Positions 36,288-50,270 of a stretch of DNA of 64,000 nt are shown here, in pieces. The notes under the pieces were generated by a model. It saw only the letters and a program-made list of their open reading frames with translations. It searched no databases and was not told the origin of the DNA. This DNA comes from Cyprinodon diabolis (lineage: Eukaryota > Chordata > Actinopteri > Cyprinodontiformes > Cyprinodontidae): NCBI GenBank assembly GCA_030533445.1, contig JARPUW010000277.1, forward strand, positions 62,001 through 126,000. The letters are read 5' to 3'. A program made the position numbers and the translations under genes. Positions within the stretch are counted from its first letter, which is position 1. Every line of letters starts with the position of its first letter.

Positions 36288-39097
36288 AGAAAAGATCATG
36301 GCTGTATCATTAATGGTTTGTCTGTTACAACTCCAGAGGCCAAAATGGCATTATCTCACTGTGAAAAGTGCGTTTTGGCCTCAACTTCTGATTTGAAGCT
36401 TGGAACCAAAAACATCTGCTCAAATCTACTTTATATTGTTAGTTTTCAGCTCTAGATGATTGCCAGAAAAGATCATGGCTGTATCATTAATAGTTTGTCT
36501 GTTACAACTCCAGAGGCCAAAATGGCATTATCTCACTGTGAAAAGTGCGTTTTGGCCTCAACTTCTGATTTGAAGCTTGGAACCAAAAACATCTGCTTAA
36601 ATCTACTTTATATTGTTAGTTTTCAGCTCTAGATGATTGCCTGAAAAGATCATGGCTGTATCATTAATAGTTTGTCTGTTACAACTCCAGAGGCCAAAAT
36701 GGCATTATCTCACTGTGAAAAGTGCGTTTTGGCCTCAACTTCTGATTTGAAGCTTGGAACCAAAAACATCTGCTTAAATCTACTTTATATTGTTAGTTTT
36801 CAGCTCTAGATGATTGCCTGAAAAGATCATGGCTGTATCATTAATGGTTTGTCTGTTACAACTCCAGAGGCCAAAATGGCATTATCTCACTGTGAAAAGA
36901 GCGTTTTGGCCTCAACTTCTGATTTGAAGCTTGGAACCAAAAACATCTGCTCAAATCTACTTTATATTGTTAGTTTTCAGCTCTAGGTGATTGCCAGAAA
37001 AGATCATGGCTGTATCATTAATGGTTTGTCTGTTACAACTCCAGAGGCCAAAATGGCATTATCTCACTGTGAAAAGTGCGTTTTGGTCTCAACCTTCTGA
37101 TTTGAAGCTTGGAACCAAAAACATCTGCTCAAATCTACTTTATATTGTTAGTTTTCAGCTCTAGATGATTGCCTGAAAAGATCATGGCTGTATCATTAAT
37201 GGTTTGTCTGTTACAACTCCAGAGGCCAAAATGGCATTATCTCACTGTGAAAAGTGCGTTTTGGCCTCAACTTCTGATTTGAAGCTTGGAACCAAAAACA
37301 TCTGCTCAAATCTACTTTATATTGTTAGTTTTCAGCTCTAGATGATTGCCAGAAAAGATCATGGCTGTATCATTAATGGTTTGTCTGTTACAACTCCAGA
37401 GGCCAAAATGGCATTATCTCACTGTGAAAAGAGCGTTTTGGCCTCAACCTTCTGATTTGAAGCTTGGAGCCAAAAACATCTGCTCAAATCTACTTTATAT
37501 TGTTAGTTTTCAGCTCTAGATGATTGCCAGAAAAGATCATGGCTGTATCATTAATGGTTTGTCTGTTACAACTCCAGAGGCCAAAATGGCATTATCTCAC
37601 TGTGAAAAGAGCGTTTTGGCCTCAACCTTCTGATTTGAAGCTTGGAACCAAAAACATCTGCTCAAATCTACTTTATATTGTTAGTTGTCAGCTCTAGATG
37701 ATTGCCAGAAAAGATCATGGCTGTATCATTAATGGTTTGTTTGTTACAACTCCAGAGGCCAAAATGGCATTATCTCACTGTGAAAAGTGCGTTTTGGCCT
37801 CAACTTCTGATTTGAAGCTTGGAACCAAAAACATCTGCTCAAATCTACTTTATATTGTTAGTTTTCAGCTCTAGGTGATTGCCTGAAAAGATCATGGCTG
37901 TATCATTAATGGTTTGTCTGTTACAACTCCAGAGGCCAAAATGGCATTATCTCACTGTGAAAAGAGCGTTTTGGCCTCAACCTTACGATTTGAAGCTTGG
38001 AACCAAAAACATCTGCTCAAATCTACTTTATGTTGTTAGTTTTCAGCTCTAGATGATTGCCAGAAAAGATCATGGCTGTATCATTAATGGTTTGTCTGTT
38101 ACAACTCCAGAGGCCAAAATGGCATTATCTCACTGTGAAAAGTGCGTTTTGGCCTCAACTTCTGATTTGAAGCTTGGAACCAAAAACATCTGCTCAAATC
38201 TACTTTATATTGTTAGTTTTCAGCTCTAGATGATTGCCAGAAAAGATCATGGCTGTATCATTAATGGTTTGTCTGTTACAACTCCAGAGGCCAAAATGGC
38301 ATTATCTCACTGTGAAAAGAGCGTTTTGGCCTCAACTTCTGATTTGAAGCTTGGAACCAAAAACATCTGCTCAAATCTACTTTATATTGTTAGTTTTCAG
38401 CTCTAGATGATTGCCTGAAAAGATCATGGCTGTATCATTAATGGTTTGTCTGTTACAACTCCAGAGGCCAAAATGGCATTATCTCACTGTGAAAAGAGCG
38501 TTTTGGCCTCAACTTCTGATTTGAAGCTTGGAACCAAAAACATCTGCTCAAATCTACTTTATATTGTTAGTTTTCAGCTCTATATGATTGCCTGAAAAGA
38601 TCATGGCTGTATCATTAATAGTTTGTCTGTTACAACTCCAGATGCCAAAATGGCATTATCTCACTGTGAAAAGTGCGTTTTGGCCTCAACTTCTGATTTG
38701 AAGCTTGGAACCAAAAACATCTGCTCAAATCTACTTTATATTGTTAGTTTTCAGCTCTAGGTGATTGCCTGAAAAGATCATGGCTGTATCATTAATGGTT
38801 TGTCTGTTACAACTCCAGAGGCCAAAATGGCATTATCTCACTGTGAAAAGAGCGTTTTGGCCTCAACCTTACGATTTGAAGCTTGGAACCAAAAACATCT
38901 GCTCAAATCTACTTTATATTGCTAGTTTTCAGCTCTAGATGATTGCCAGAAAAGATCATGGCTGTATCATTAATGGTTTGTCTGTTACAACTCCAAAGGC
39001 CAAAATGGCATTATCTCACTGTGAAAAGAGCGTTTTGGCCTCAACCTTCTGATTTGAAGCTTGGAACCAAAAACATCTGCTCAAATCTACTTTATAT
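36082..39097 (+). repeat. Domain 3 HOR, copy 1 (3016 bp)
   Basis: This copy has seventeen monomers, beginning with the TTTAG/GGGCG monomer and ending with the TGCTAG/CCAAAGG monomer. Inside are the GGTCTC monomer (37081 region), GGAGCC (37466), TTGTCAG (about 37685), TATGTTG (38026 region) and GATGCC (38641). All recur 3727 bp downstream in copy 2; the extra 711 bp is the four-monomer duplication between the copies. Confidence 0.9.
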
Positions 39098-39986
39098 TGT
39101 TAGTTTTTAGCTCTAGGTGATTGCCTGAAAAGATCATGGCTGTGTCATTAATGGTTTGTCTGTTACAACTCCAGAGGCCAAAATGGCATTATCTCACTGT
39201 GAAAAGGGCGTCTTGGCCTCAACCTTCTGATTTGAAGCTTGGAACCAAAAACATCTGCTCAAATCTACTTTATATTGTTAGTTTTCAGCTCTATATGATT
39301 GCCTGAAAAGATCATGGCTGTATCATTAATAGTTTGTCTGTTACAACTCCAGAGGCCAAAATGGCATTATCTCACTGTGAAAAGTGCGTTTTGGCCTCAA
39401 CTTCTGATTTGAAGCTTGGAACCAAAAACATCTGCTCAAATCTACTTTATATTGTTAGTTTTCAGCTCTAGGTGATTGCCTGAAAAGATCATGGCTGTAT
39501 CATTAATGGTTTGTCTGTTACAACTCCAGAGGCCAAAATGGCATTATCTCACTGTGAAAAGAGCGTTTTGGCCTCAACCTTACGATTTGAAGCTTGGAAC
39601 CAAAAACATCTGCTCAAATCTACTTTATATTGCTAGTTTTCAGCTCTAGATGATTGCCAGAAAAGATCATGGCTGTATCATTAATGGTTTGTCTGTTACA
39701 ACTCCAAAGGCCAAAATGGCATTATCTCACTGTGAAAAGAGCGTTTTGGCCTCAACCTTCTGATTTGAAGCTTGGAACCAAAAACATCTGCTCAAATCTA
39801 CTTTATATTGTTAGTTTTTAGCTCTAGGTGATTGCCTGAAAAGATCATGGCTGTGTCATTAATGGTTTGTCTGTTACAACTCCAGAGGCCAAAATGGCAT
39901 TATCTCACTGTGAAAAGGGCGTCTTGGCCTCAACCTTCTGATTTGAAGCTTGGAACCAAAAACATCTGCTCAAATCTACTTTATAT
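38565..39986 (+). repeat. Tandem duplication of four monomers (711 bp)
   Basis: The four-monomer order T19/A56, then G20/TTACG, then TGCTAG/CCAAAGG, then TTTAG/GGGCG occurs twice, starting at 38565 and 39276. The first copy has GATGCC in its T19 monomer and the second has GAGGCC, as in the version at about 35560. The seam lies between GGGCG/TCTTGG near 39210 and the T19 site at 39293. It joins a TTTAG monomer to a T19 monomer, an order seen nowhere else in the window. Confidence 0.88.
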
Positions 39987-42824
39987 TGTTAGTTTTCAGC
40001 TCTAGATGATTGCCAGAAAAGATCATGGCTGTATCATTAATGGTTTGTCTGTTACAACTCCAGAGGCCAAAATGGCATTATCTCACTGTGAAAAGTGCGT
40101 TTTGGCCTCAACTTCTGATTTGAAGCTTGGAACCAAAAACATCTGCTCAAATCTACTTTATATTGTTAGTTTTCAGCTCTAGATGATTGCCAGAAAAGAT
40201 CATGGCTGTATCATTAATAGTTTGTCTGTTACAACTCCAGAGGCCAAAATGGCATTATCTCACTGTGAAAAGTGCGTTTTGGCCTCAACTTCTGATTTGA
40301 AGCTTGGAACCAAAAACATCTGCTTAAATCTACTTTATATTGTTAGTTTTCAGCTCTAGATGATTGCCTGAAAAGATCATGGCTGTATCATTAATAGTTT
40401 GTCTGTTACAACTCCAGAGGCCAAAATGGCATTATCTCACTGTGAAAAGTGCGTTTTGGCCTCAACTTCTGATTTGAAGCTTGGAACCAAAAACATCTGC
40501 TTAAATCTACTTTATATTGTTAGTTTTCAGCTCTAGATGATTGCCTGAAAAGATCATGGCTGTATCATTAATGGTTTGTCTGTTACAACTCCAGAGGCCA
40601 AAATGGCATTATCTCACTGTGAAAAGAGCGTTTTGGCCTCAACTTCTGATTTGAAGCTTGGAACCAAAAACATCTGCTCAAATCTACTTTATATTGTTAG
40701 TTTTCAGCTCTAGGTGATTGCCAGAAAAGATCATGGCTGTATCATTAATGGTTTGTCTGTTACAACTCCAGAGGCCAAAATGGCATTATCTCACTGTGAA
40801 AAGTGCGTTTTGGTCTCAACCTTCTGATTTGAAGCTTGGAACCAAAAACATCTGCTCAAATCTACTTTATATTGTTAGTTTTCAGCTCTAGATGATTGCC
40901 TGAAAAGATCATGGCTGTATCATTAATGGTTTGTCTGTTACAACTCCAGAGGCCAAAATGGCATTATCTCACTGTGAAAAGTGCGTTTTGGCCTCAACTT
41001 CTGATTTGAAGCTTGGAACCAAAAACATCTGCTCAAATCTACTTTATATTGTTAGTTTTCAGCTCTAGATGATTGCCAGAAAAGATCATGGCTGTATCAT
41101 TAATGGTTTGTCTGTTACAACTCCAGAGGCCAAAATGGCATTATCTCACTGTGAAAAGAGCGTTTTGGCCTCAACCTTCTGATTTGAAGCTTGGAGCCAA
41201 AAACATCTGCTCAAATCTACTTTATATTGTTAGTTTTCAGCTCTAGATGATTGCCAGAAAAGATCATGGCTGTATCATTAATGGTTTGTCTGTTACAACT
41301 CCAGAGGCCAAAATGGCATTATCTCACTGTGAAAAGAGCGTTTTGGCCTCAACCTTCTGATTTGAAGCTTGGAACCAAAAACATCTGCTCAAATCTACTT
41401 TATATTGTTAGTTGTCAGCTCTAGATGATTGCCAGAAAAGATCATGGCTGTATCATTAATGGTTTGTTTGTTACAACTCCAGAGGCCAAAATGGCATTAT
41501 CTCACTGTGAAAAGTGCGTTTTGGCCTCAACTTCTGATTTGAAGCTTGGAACCAAAAACATCTGCTCAAATCTACTTTATATTGTTAGTTTTCAGCTCTA
41601 GGTGATTGCCTGAAAAGATCATGGCTGTATCATTAATGGTTTGTCTGTTACAACTCCAGAGGCCAAAATGGCATTATCTCACTGTGAAAAGAGCGTTTTG
41701 GCCTCAACCTTACGATTTGAAGCTTGGAACCAAAAACATCTGCTCAAATCTACTTTATGTTGTTAGTTTTCAGCTCTAGATGATTGCCAGAAAAGATCAT
41801 GGCTGTATCATTAATGGTTTGTCTGTTACAACTCCAGAGGCCAAAATGGCATTATCTCACTGTGAAAAGTGCGTTTTGGCCTCAACTTCTGATTTGAAGC
41901 TTGGAACCAAAAACATCTGCTCAAATCTACTTTATATTGTTAGTTTTCAGCTCTAGATGATTGCCAGAAAAGATCATGGCTGTATCATTAATGGTTTGTC
42001 TGTTACAACTCCAGAGGCCAAAATGGCATTATCTCACTGTGAAAAGAGCGTTTTGGCCTCAACTTCTGATTTGAAGCTTGGAACCAAAAACATCTGCTCA
42101 AATCTACTTTATATTGTTAGTTTTCAGCTCTAGATGATTGCCTGAAAAGATCATGGCTGTATCATTAATGGTTTGTCTGTTACAACTCCAGAGGCCAAAA
42201 TGGCATTATCTCACTGTGAAAAGAGCGTTTTGGCCTCAACTTCTGATTTGAAGCTTGGAACCAAAAACATCTGCTCAAATCTACTTTATATTGTTAGTTT
42301 TCAGCTCTATATGATTGCCTGAAAAGATCATGGCTGTATCATTAATAGTTTGTCTGTTACAACTCCAGATGCCAAAATGGCATTATCTCACTGTGAAAAG
42401 TGCGTTTTGGCCTCAACTTCTGATTTGAAGCTTGGAACCAAAAACATCTGCTCAAATCTACTTTATATTGTTAGTTTTCAGCTCTAGGTGATTGCCTGAA
42501 AAGATCATGGCTGTATCATTAATGGTTTGTCTGTTACAACTCCAGAGGCCAAAATGGCATTATCTCACTGTGAAAAGAGCGTTTTGGCCTCAACCTTACG
42601 ATTTGAAGCTTGGAACCAAAAACATCTGCTCAAATCTACTTTATATTGCTAGTTTTCAGCTCTAGATGATTGCCAGAAAAGATCATGGCTGTATCATTAA
42701 TGGTTTGTCTGTTACAACTCCAAAGGCCAAAATGGCATTATCTCACTGTGAAAAGAGCGTTTTGGCCTCAACCTTCTGATTTGAAGCTTGGAACCAAAAA
42801 CATCTGCTCAAATCTACTTTATAT
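39809..42824 (+). repeat. Domain 3 HOR, copy 2 (3016 bp)
   Basis: The monomer order and barcodes are the same as in 36082-39097, including GGAGCC at 41193, TTGTCAG in the 41408 region and GATGCC at 42368. It joins directly to copy 3 with an offset of 3016 bp. Confidence 0.9.
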
Positions 42825-45484
42825 TGTTAGTTTTTAGCTCTAGGTGATTGCCTGAAAAGATCATGGCTGTGTCATTAATGGTTTGTCTGTTACAACTCCA
42901 GAGGCCAAAATGGCATTATCTCACTGTGAAAAGGGCGTCTTGGCCTCAACCTTCTGATTTGAAGCTTGGAACCAAAAACATCTGCTCAAATCTACTTTAT
43001 ATTGTTAGTTTTCAGCTCTAGATGATTGCCAGAAAAGATCATGGCTGTATCATTAATGGTTTGTCTGTTACAACTCCAGAGGCCAAAATGGCATTATCTC
43101 ACTGTGAAAAGTGCGTTTTGGCCTCAACTTCTGATTTGAAGCTTGGAACCAAAAACATCTGCTCAAATCTACTTTATATTGTTAGTTTTCAGCTCTAGAT
43201 GATTGCCAGAAAAGATCATGGCTGTATCATTAATAGTTTGTCTGTTACAACTCCAGAGGCCAAAATGGCATTATCTCACTGTGAAAAGTGCGTTTTGGCC
43301 TCAACTTCTGATTTGAAGCTTGGAACCAAAAACATCTGCTTAAATCTACTTTATATTGTTAGTTTTCAGCTCTAGATGATTGCCTGAAAAGATCATGGCT
43401 GTATCATTAATAGTTTGTCTGTTACAACTCCAGAGGCCAAAATGGCATTATCTCACTGTGAAAAGTGCGTTTTGGCCTCAACTTCTGATTTGAAGCTTGG
43501 AACCAAAAACATCTGCTTAAATCTACTTTATATTGTTAGTTTTCAGCTCTAGATGATTGCCTGAAAAGATCATGGCTGTATCATTAATGGTTTGTCTGTT
43601 ACAACTCCAGAGGCCAAAATGGCATTATCTCACTGTGAAAAGAGCGTTTTGGCCTCAACTTCTGATTTGAAGCTTGGAACCAAAAACATCTGCTCAAATC
43701 TACTTTATATTGTTAGTTTTCAGCTCTAGGTGATTGCCAGAAAAGATCATGGCTGTATCATTAATGGTTTGTCTGTTACAACTCCAGAGGCCAAAATGGC
43801 ATTATCTCACTGTGAAAAGTGCGTTTTGGTCTCAACCTTCTGATTTGAAGCTTGGAACCAAAAACATCTGCTCAAATCTACTTTATATTGTTAGTTTTCA
43901 GCTCTAGATGATTGCCTGAAAAGATCATGGCTGTATCATTAATGGTTTGTCTGTTACAACTCCAGAGGCCAAAATGGCATTATCTCACTGTGAAAAGTGC
44001 GTTTTGGCCTCAACTTCTGATTTGAAGCTTGGAACCAAAAACATCTGCTCAAATCTACTTTATATTGTTAGTTTTCAGCTCTAGATGATTGCCAGAAAAG
44101 ATCATGGCTGTATCATTAATGGTTTGTCTGTTACAACTCCAGAGGCCAAAATGGCATTATCTCACTGTGAAAAGAGCGTTTTGGCCTCAACCTTCTGATT
44201 TGAAGCTTGGAGCCAAAAACATCTGCTCAAATCTACTTTATATTGTTAGTTTTCAGCTCTAGATGATTGCCAGAAAAGATCATGGCTGTATCATTAATGG
44301 TTTGTCTGTTACAACTCCAGAGGCCAAAATGGCATTATCTCACTGTGAAAAGAGCGTTTTGGCCTCAACCTTCTGATTTGAAGCTTGGAACCAAAAACAT
44401 CTGCTCAAATCTACTTTATATTGTTAGTTGTCAGCTCTAGATGATTGCCAGAAAAGATCATGGCTGTATCATTAATGGTTTGTTTGTTACAACTCCAGAG
44501 GCCAAAATGGCATTATCTCACTGTGAAAAGTGCGTTTTGGCCTCAACTTCTGATTTGAAGCTTGGAACCAAAAACATCTGCTCAAATCTACTTTATATTG
44601 TTAGTTTTCAGCTCTAGGTGATTGCCTGAAAAGATCATGGCTGTATCATTAATGGTTTGTCTGTTACAACTCCAGAGGCCAAAATGGCATTATCTCACTG
44701 TGAAAAGAGCGTTTTGGCCTCAACCTTACGATTTGAAGCTTGGAACCAAAAACATCTGCTCAAATCTACTTTATGTTGTTAGTTTTCAGCTCTAGATGAT
44801 TGCCAGAAAAGATCATGGCTGTATCATTAATGGTTTGTCTGTTACAACTCCAGAGGCCAAAATGGCATTATCTCACTGTGAAAAGTGCGTTTTGGCCTCA
44901 ACTTCTGATTTGAAGCTTGGAACCAAAAACATCTGCTCAAATCTACTTTATATTGTTAGTTTTCAGCTCTAGATGATTGCCAGAAAAGATCATGGCTGTA
45001 TCATTAATGGTTTGTCTGTTACAACTCCAGAGGCCAAAATGGCATTATCTCACTGTGAAAAGAGCGTTTTGGCCTCAACTTCTGATTTGAAGCTTGGAAC
45101 CAAAAACATCTGCTCAAATCTACTTTATATTGTTAGTTTTCAGCTCTAGATGATTGCCTGAAAAGATCATGGCTGTATCATTAATGGTTTGTCTGTTACA
45201 ACTCCAGAGGCCAAAATGGCATTATCTCACTGTGAAAAGAGCGTTTTGGCCTCAACTTCTGATTTGAAGCTTGGAACCAAAAACATCTGCTCAAATCTAC
45301 TTTATATTGTTAGTTTTCAGCTCTATATGATTGCCTGAAAAGATCATGGCTGTATCATTAATAGTTTGTCTGTTACAACTCCAGATGCCAAAATGGCATT
45401 ATCTCACTGTGAAAAGTGCGTTTTGGCCTCAACTTCTGATTTGAAGCTTGGAACCAAAAACATCTGCTCAAATCTACTTTATAT
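42825..45484 (+). repeat. Domain 3 HOR, copy 3 (partial, 15 monomers)
   Basis: This copy matches 39809-42468 at an offset of 3016 bp through the GATGCC monomer (45384). It then diverges: the next monomer has A20/A29 instead of G20/T29, so the last two monomers of the HOR are missing. They are replaced by a run (45485 onward) that includes the ATGACA monomer, resembling the start of domain 3 near 35.1 kb. Confidence 0.88.
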
Positions 45485-48400
45485 TGTTAGTTTTCAGCTC
45501 TAGATGATTGCCAGAAAAGATCATGGCTGTATCATTAATGGTTTGTCTGTTACAACTCCAGAGGCCAAAATGGCATTATCTCACTGTGAAAAGAGCGTTT
45601 TGGCCTCAACTTCTGATTTGAAGCTTGGAACCAAAAACATCTGCTCAAATCTACTTTATATTGTTAGTTTTCAGCTCTAGATGATTGCCAGAAAAGATCA
45701 TGGCTGTATCATTAATGGTTTGTCTGTTACAACTCCAGAGGCCAAAATGACATTATCTCACTGTGAAAAGAGCGTTTTGGCCTCAACTTCTGATTTGAAG
45801 CTTGGAACCAAAAACATCTGCTCAAATCTACTTTATATTGTTAGTTTTCAGCTCTAGATGATTGCCTGAAAAGATCATGGCTGTATCATTAATGGTTTGT
45901 CTGTTACAACTCCAGAGGCCAAAATGGCATTATCTCACTGTGAAAAGAGCGTTTTGGCCTCAACTTCTGATTTGAAGCTTGGAACCAAAAACATCTGCTC
46001 AAATCTACTTTATATTGTTAGTTTTCAGCTCTATATGATTGCCTGAAAAGATCATGGCTGTATCATTAATAGTTTGTCTGTTACAACTCCAGAGGCCAAA
46101 ATGGCATTATCTCACTGTGAAAAGTGCGTTTTGGCCTCAACTTCTGATTTGAAGCTTGGAACCAAAAACATCTGCTCAAATCTACTTTATATTGTTAGTT
46201 TTCAGCTCTAGGTGATTGCCAGAAAAGATCATGGCTGTATCATTAATGGTTTGTCTGTTACAACTCCAGAGGCCAAAATGGCATTATCTCACTGTGAAAA
46301 GTGCGTTTTGGTCTCAACCTTCTGATTTGAAGCTTGGAACCAAAAACATCTGCTCAAATCTACTTTATATTGTTAGTTTTCAGCTCTAGATGATTGCCTG
46401 AAAAGATCATGGCTGTATCATTAATGGTTTGTCTGTTACAACTCCAGAGGCCAAAATGGCATTATCTCACTGTGAAAAGTGCGTTTTGGCCTCAACTTCT
46501 GATTTGAAGCTTGGAACCAAAAACATCTGCTCAAATCTACTTTATATTGTTAGTTTTCAGCTCTAGATGATTGCCAGAAAAGATCATGGCTGTATCATTA
46601 ATGGTTTGTCTGTTACAACTCCAGAGGCCAAAATGGCATTATCTCACTGTGAAAAGAGCGTTTTGGCCTCAACCTTCTGATTTGAAGCTTGGAGCCAAAA
46701 ACATCTGCTCAAATCTACTTTATATTGTTAGTTTTCAGCTCTAGATGATTGCCAGAAAAGATCATGGCTGTATCATTAATGGTTTGTCTGTTACAACTCC
46801 AGAGGCCAAAATGGCATTATCTCACTGTGAAAAGAGCGTTTTGGCCTCAACCTTCTGATTTGAAGCTTGGAACCAAAAACATCTGCTCAAATCTACTTTA
46901 TATTGTTAGTTTTCAGCTCTAGATGATTGCCAGAAAAGATCATGGCTGTATCATTAATGGTTTGTTTGTTACAACTCCAGAGGCCAAAATGGCATTATCT
47001 CACTGTGAAAAGTGCGTTTTGGCCTCAACTTCTGATTTGAAGCTTGGAACCAAAAACATCTGCTCAAATCTACTTTATATTGTTAGTTTTCAGCTCTAGG
47101 TGATTGCCTGAAAAGATCATGGCTGTATCATTAATGGTTTGTCTGTTACAACTCCAGAGGCCAAAATGGCATTATCTCACTGTGAAAAGAGCGTTTTGGC
47201 CTCAACCTTACGATTTGAAGCTTGGAACCAAAAACATCTGCTCAAATCTACTTTATGTTGTTAGTTTTCAGCTCTAGATGATTGCCAGAAAAGATCATGG
47301 CTGTATCATTAATGGTTTGTCTGTTACAACTCCAGAGGCCAAAATGGCATTATCTCACTGTGAAAAGTGCGTTTTGGCCTCAACTTCTGATTTGAAGCTT
47401 GGAACCAAAAACATCTGCTCAAATCTACTTTATATTGTTAGTTTTCAGCTCTAGATGATTGCCAGAAAAGATCATGGCTGTATCATTAATGGTTTGTCTG
47501 TTACAACTCCAGAGGCCAAAATGGCATTATCTCACTGTGAAAAGAGCGTTTTGGCCTCAACTTCTGATTTGAAGCTTGGAACCAAAAACATCTGCTCAAA
47601 TCTACTTTATATTGTTAGTTTTCAGCTCTAGATGATTGCCTGAAAAGATCATGGCTGTATCATTAATGGTTTGTCTGTTACAACTCCAGAGGCCAAAATG
47701 GCATTATCTCACTGTGAAAAGAGCGTTTTGGCCTCAACTTCTGATTTGAAGCTTGGAACCAAAAACATCTGCTCAAATCTACTTTATATTGATAGTTTTC
47801 AGCTCTAGGTGATTGCCTGAAAAGATGATGGCTGTATCATTAATGGTTTGTCTGTTACAACTCCAGAGGCCAAAATGGCATTATCTCACTGTGAAAAGAG
47901 CGTTTTGGCCTCAACCTTCTGATTTGAAGCTTGGAACCAAAAACATCTGCTCAAATCTACTTTATATTGTTAGTTTTCAGCTCTAGATGATTGCCAGAAA
48001 AGATCATGGCTGTATCATTAATGGTTTGTCTATTACAACTCCAGAGGCCAAAATGGCATTATCTCACTGTGAAAAGAGCGTTTTGGCCTCAACTTCTGAT
48101 TTGAAGCTTGGAACCAAAAACATCTGCTCAAATCTACTTTATATTGTTAGTTTTCAGCTCTAGATGATTGCCAGAAAAGATCATGGCTGTATCATTAATG
48201 GTTTGTCTGTTACAACTCAAGAGGCCAAAATGGCATTATCTCACTGTGAAAAGTGCGTTTTGGCCTCAACTTCTGATTTGAAGCTTGGAACCAAAAAAAT
48301 CTGCTCAAATCTACTTTATATTGTTAGTTTTCAGCTCTAGATGATTGCCTGAAAAGATCATGGCTGTATCATTAATGGTTTGTCTGTTACAACTCCAGAG

Positions 48401-48675
48401 GCCAAAATGGCATTATCTCACTGTGAAAAGAGCGTTTTGGCCTCAACTTCTGATTTGAAGCTTGGAACCAAAAACATCTGCTCAAATCTACTTTATATTG
48501 TTAGTTTTCAGCTCTAGATGATTGCCTGAAAAGATCATGGCTGTATCATTAATGGTTTGTCTGTTACAACTCCAGAGGCCAAAATGGCATTATCTCACTG
48601 TGAAAAGTGCGTTTTGGCCTCAACTTCTGATTTGAAGCTTGAAACCAAAAACATCTGCTCAAATCTACTTTATAT

Positions 48676-50270
48676 TGTTAGTTTTCAGCTCTAGATGATT
48701 GCCAGAAAAGATCATGGCTGTATCATTAATGGTTTGTCTGTTACAACTCCAGAGGCCAAAATGGCATTATCTCCCTGTGAAAAGAGCGTTTTGGCCTCAA
48801 CTTCTGATTTGAAGCTTGGAACCAAAAACATCTGCTCAAATCTACTTTATATTGATAGTTTTCAGCTCTAGGTGATTGCCTGAAAAGATGATGGCTGTAT
48901 CATTAATGGTTTGTCTGTTACAACTCCAGAGGCCAAAATGGCATTATCTCACTGTGAAAAGAGCGTTTTGGCCTCAACCTTCTGATTTGAAGCTTGGAAC
49001 CAAAAACATCTGCTCAAATCTACTTTATATTGTTAGTTTTCAGCTCTAGATGATTGCCAGAAAAGATCATGGCTGTATCATTAATGGTTTGTCTATTATA
49101 ACTCCAGAGGCCAAAATGGCATTATCTCACTGTGAAAAGAGCGTTTTGGCCTCAACTTCTGATTTGAAGCTTGGAACCAAAAACATCTGCTCAAATCTAC
49201 TTTATATTGTTAGTTTTCAGCTCTAGATGATTGCCAGAAAAGATCATGGCTGTATCATTAATGGTTTGTCTGTTACAACTCCAGAGGCCAAAATGGCATT
49301 ATCTCACTGTGAAAAGAGCGTTTTGGCCTCAACTTCTGATTTGAAGCTTGGAACCAAAAACATCTGCTCAAATCTACTTTATATTGTTAGTTTTCAGCTC
49401 TAGATGATTGCCTGAAAAGATCATGGCTGTATCATTAATGGTTTGTCTGTTACAACTCCAGAGGCCAAAATGGCATTATCTCACTGTGAAAAGAGCGTTT
49501 TGGCCTCAACTTCTGATTTGAAGCTTGGAACCAAAAACATCTGCTCAAATCTACTTTATATTGTTAGTTTTCAGCTCCATATGATTGCCTGAAAAGATCA
49601 TGGCTGTATCATTAATAGTTTGTCTGTTACAACTCCAGAGGCCAAAATGGCATTATCTCACTGTGAAAAGTGCGTTTTGGCCTCAACTTCTGATTTGAAG
49701 CTTGGAACCAAAAACATCTGCTCAAATCTACTTTATATTGTTAGTTTTCAGCTCTAGATGATTGCCAGAAAAGATCATGGCTGTATCATTAATGGTTTGT
49801 CTGTTACAACTCCAGAGGCCAAAATGGCATTATCTCACTGTGAAAAGAGCGTTTTGGCCTCAACTTCTGATTTGAAGCTTGGAACCAAAAACATCTGCTC
49901 AAATCTACTTTATATTGATAGTTTTCAGCTCTAGGTGATTGCCTGAAAAGATCATGGCTGTATCATTAATGGTTTGTCTGTTACAACTCCAGAGGCCAAA
50001 ATGGCATTATCTCATTGTGAAAAGAGCGTTTTGGCCTCAACCTTCTGATTTGAAGCTTGGAACCAAAAACATCTGCTCAAATCTACTTTATATTGTTAGT
50101 TTTCAGCTCTAGATGATTGCCAGAAAAGATCATGGCTGTATCATTAATGGTTTGTCTATTACAACTCCAGAGGCCAAAATGGCATTATCTCACTGTGAAA
50201 AGAGCGTTTTGGCCTCAACTTCTGATTTGAAGCTTGGAACCAAAAACATCTGCTCAAATCTACTTTATAT
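48676..50270 (+). repeat. Nine-monomer block copied from or to 20897-22491
   Basis: The offset of 27,779 bp is constant across CTCCCTG (20991 and 48770), the rare CTATTATAAC variant (21311 and 49090 regions), CATATG (21791 and 49570 regions), CTCATTG (22231 and 50010 regions) and CTATT (22371 and 50150 regions). CTATTATAAC is seen only at these two sites, so they share a more recent ancestor with each other than with neighbouring HOR copies. Confidence 0.88.

Larger units (their letters stand above)
32890..47789 (+). repeat. Array domain 3: 3016-bp, 17-monomer HOR
   Basis: This domain is marked by the TTTAG/GTGTC/GGGCG monomer (starts 36082, 39098, 39809 and 42825), GCTTAA monomers, a GGTCTC monomer, GGAGCC, TTGTCAG, TATGTTG, GATGCC and CCAAAGG. 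The first 3.2 kb is a transitional variant holding GGCCGC and GTTCAAA. The last 2.3 kb (45485-47789) is rearranged: the GGTCTC monomer recurs after 14 monomers instead of 17. The domain ends where TGATAG at 47790 starts a run of domain-2 monomers. Confidence 0.85.

Noticed and set aside
39121..39306. 61-codon open frame with a TTG start
   Set aside because: It crosses the seam of the 711-bp duplication. The extra C of a 178-bp monomer shifts frame into the same satellite reading as the other open frames. It is a by-product of monomer order, not a gene.
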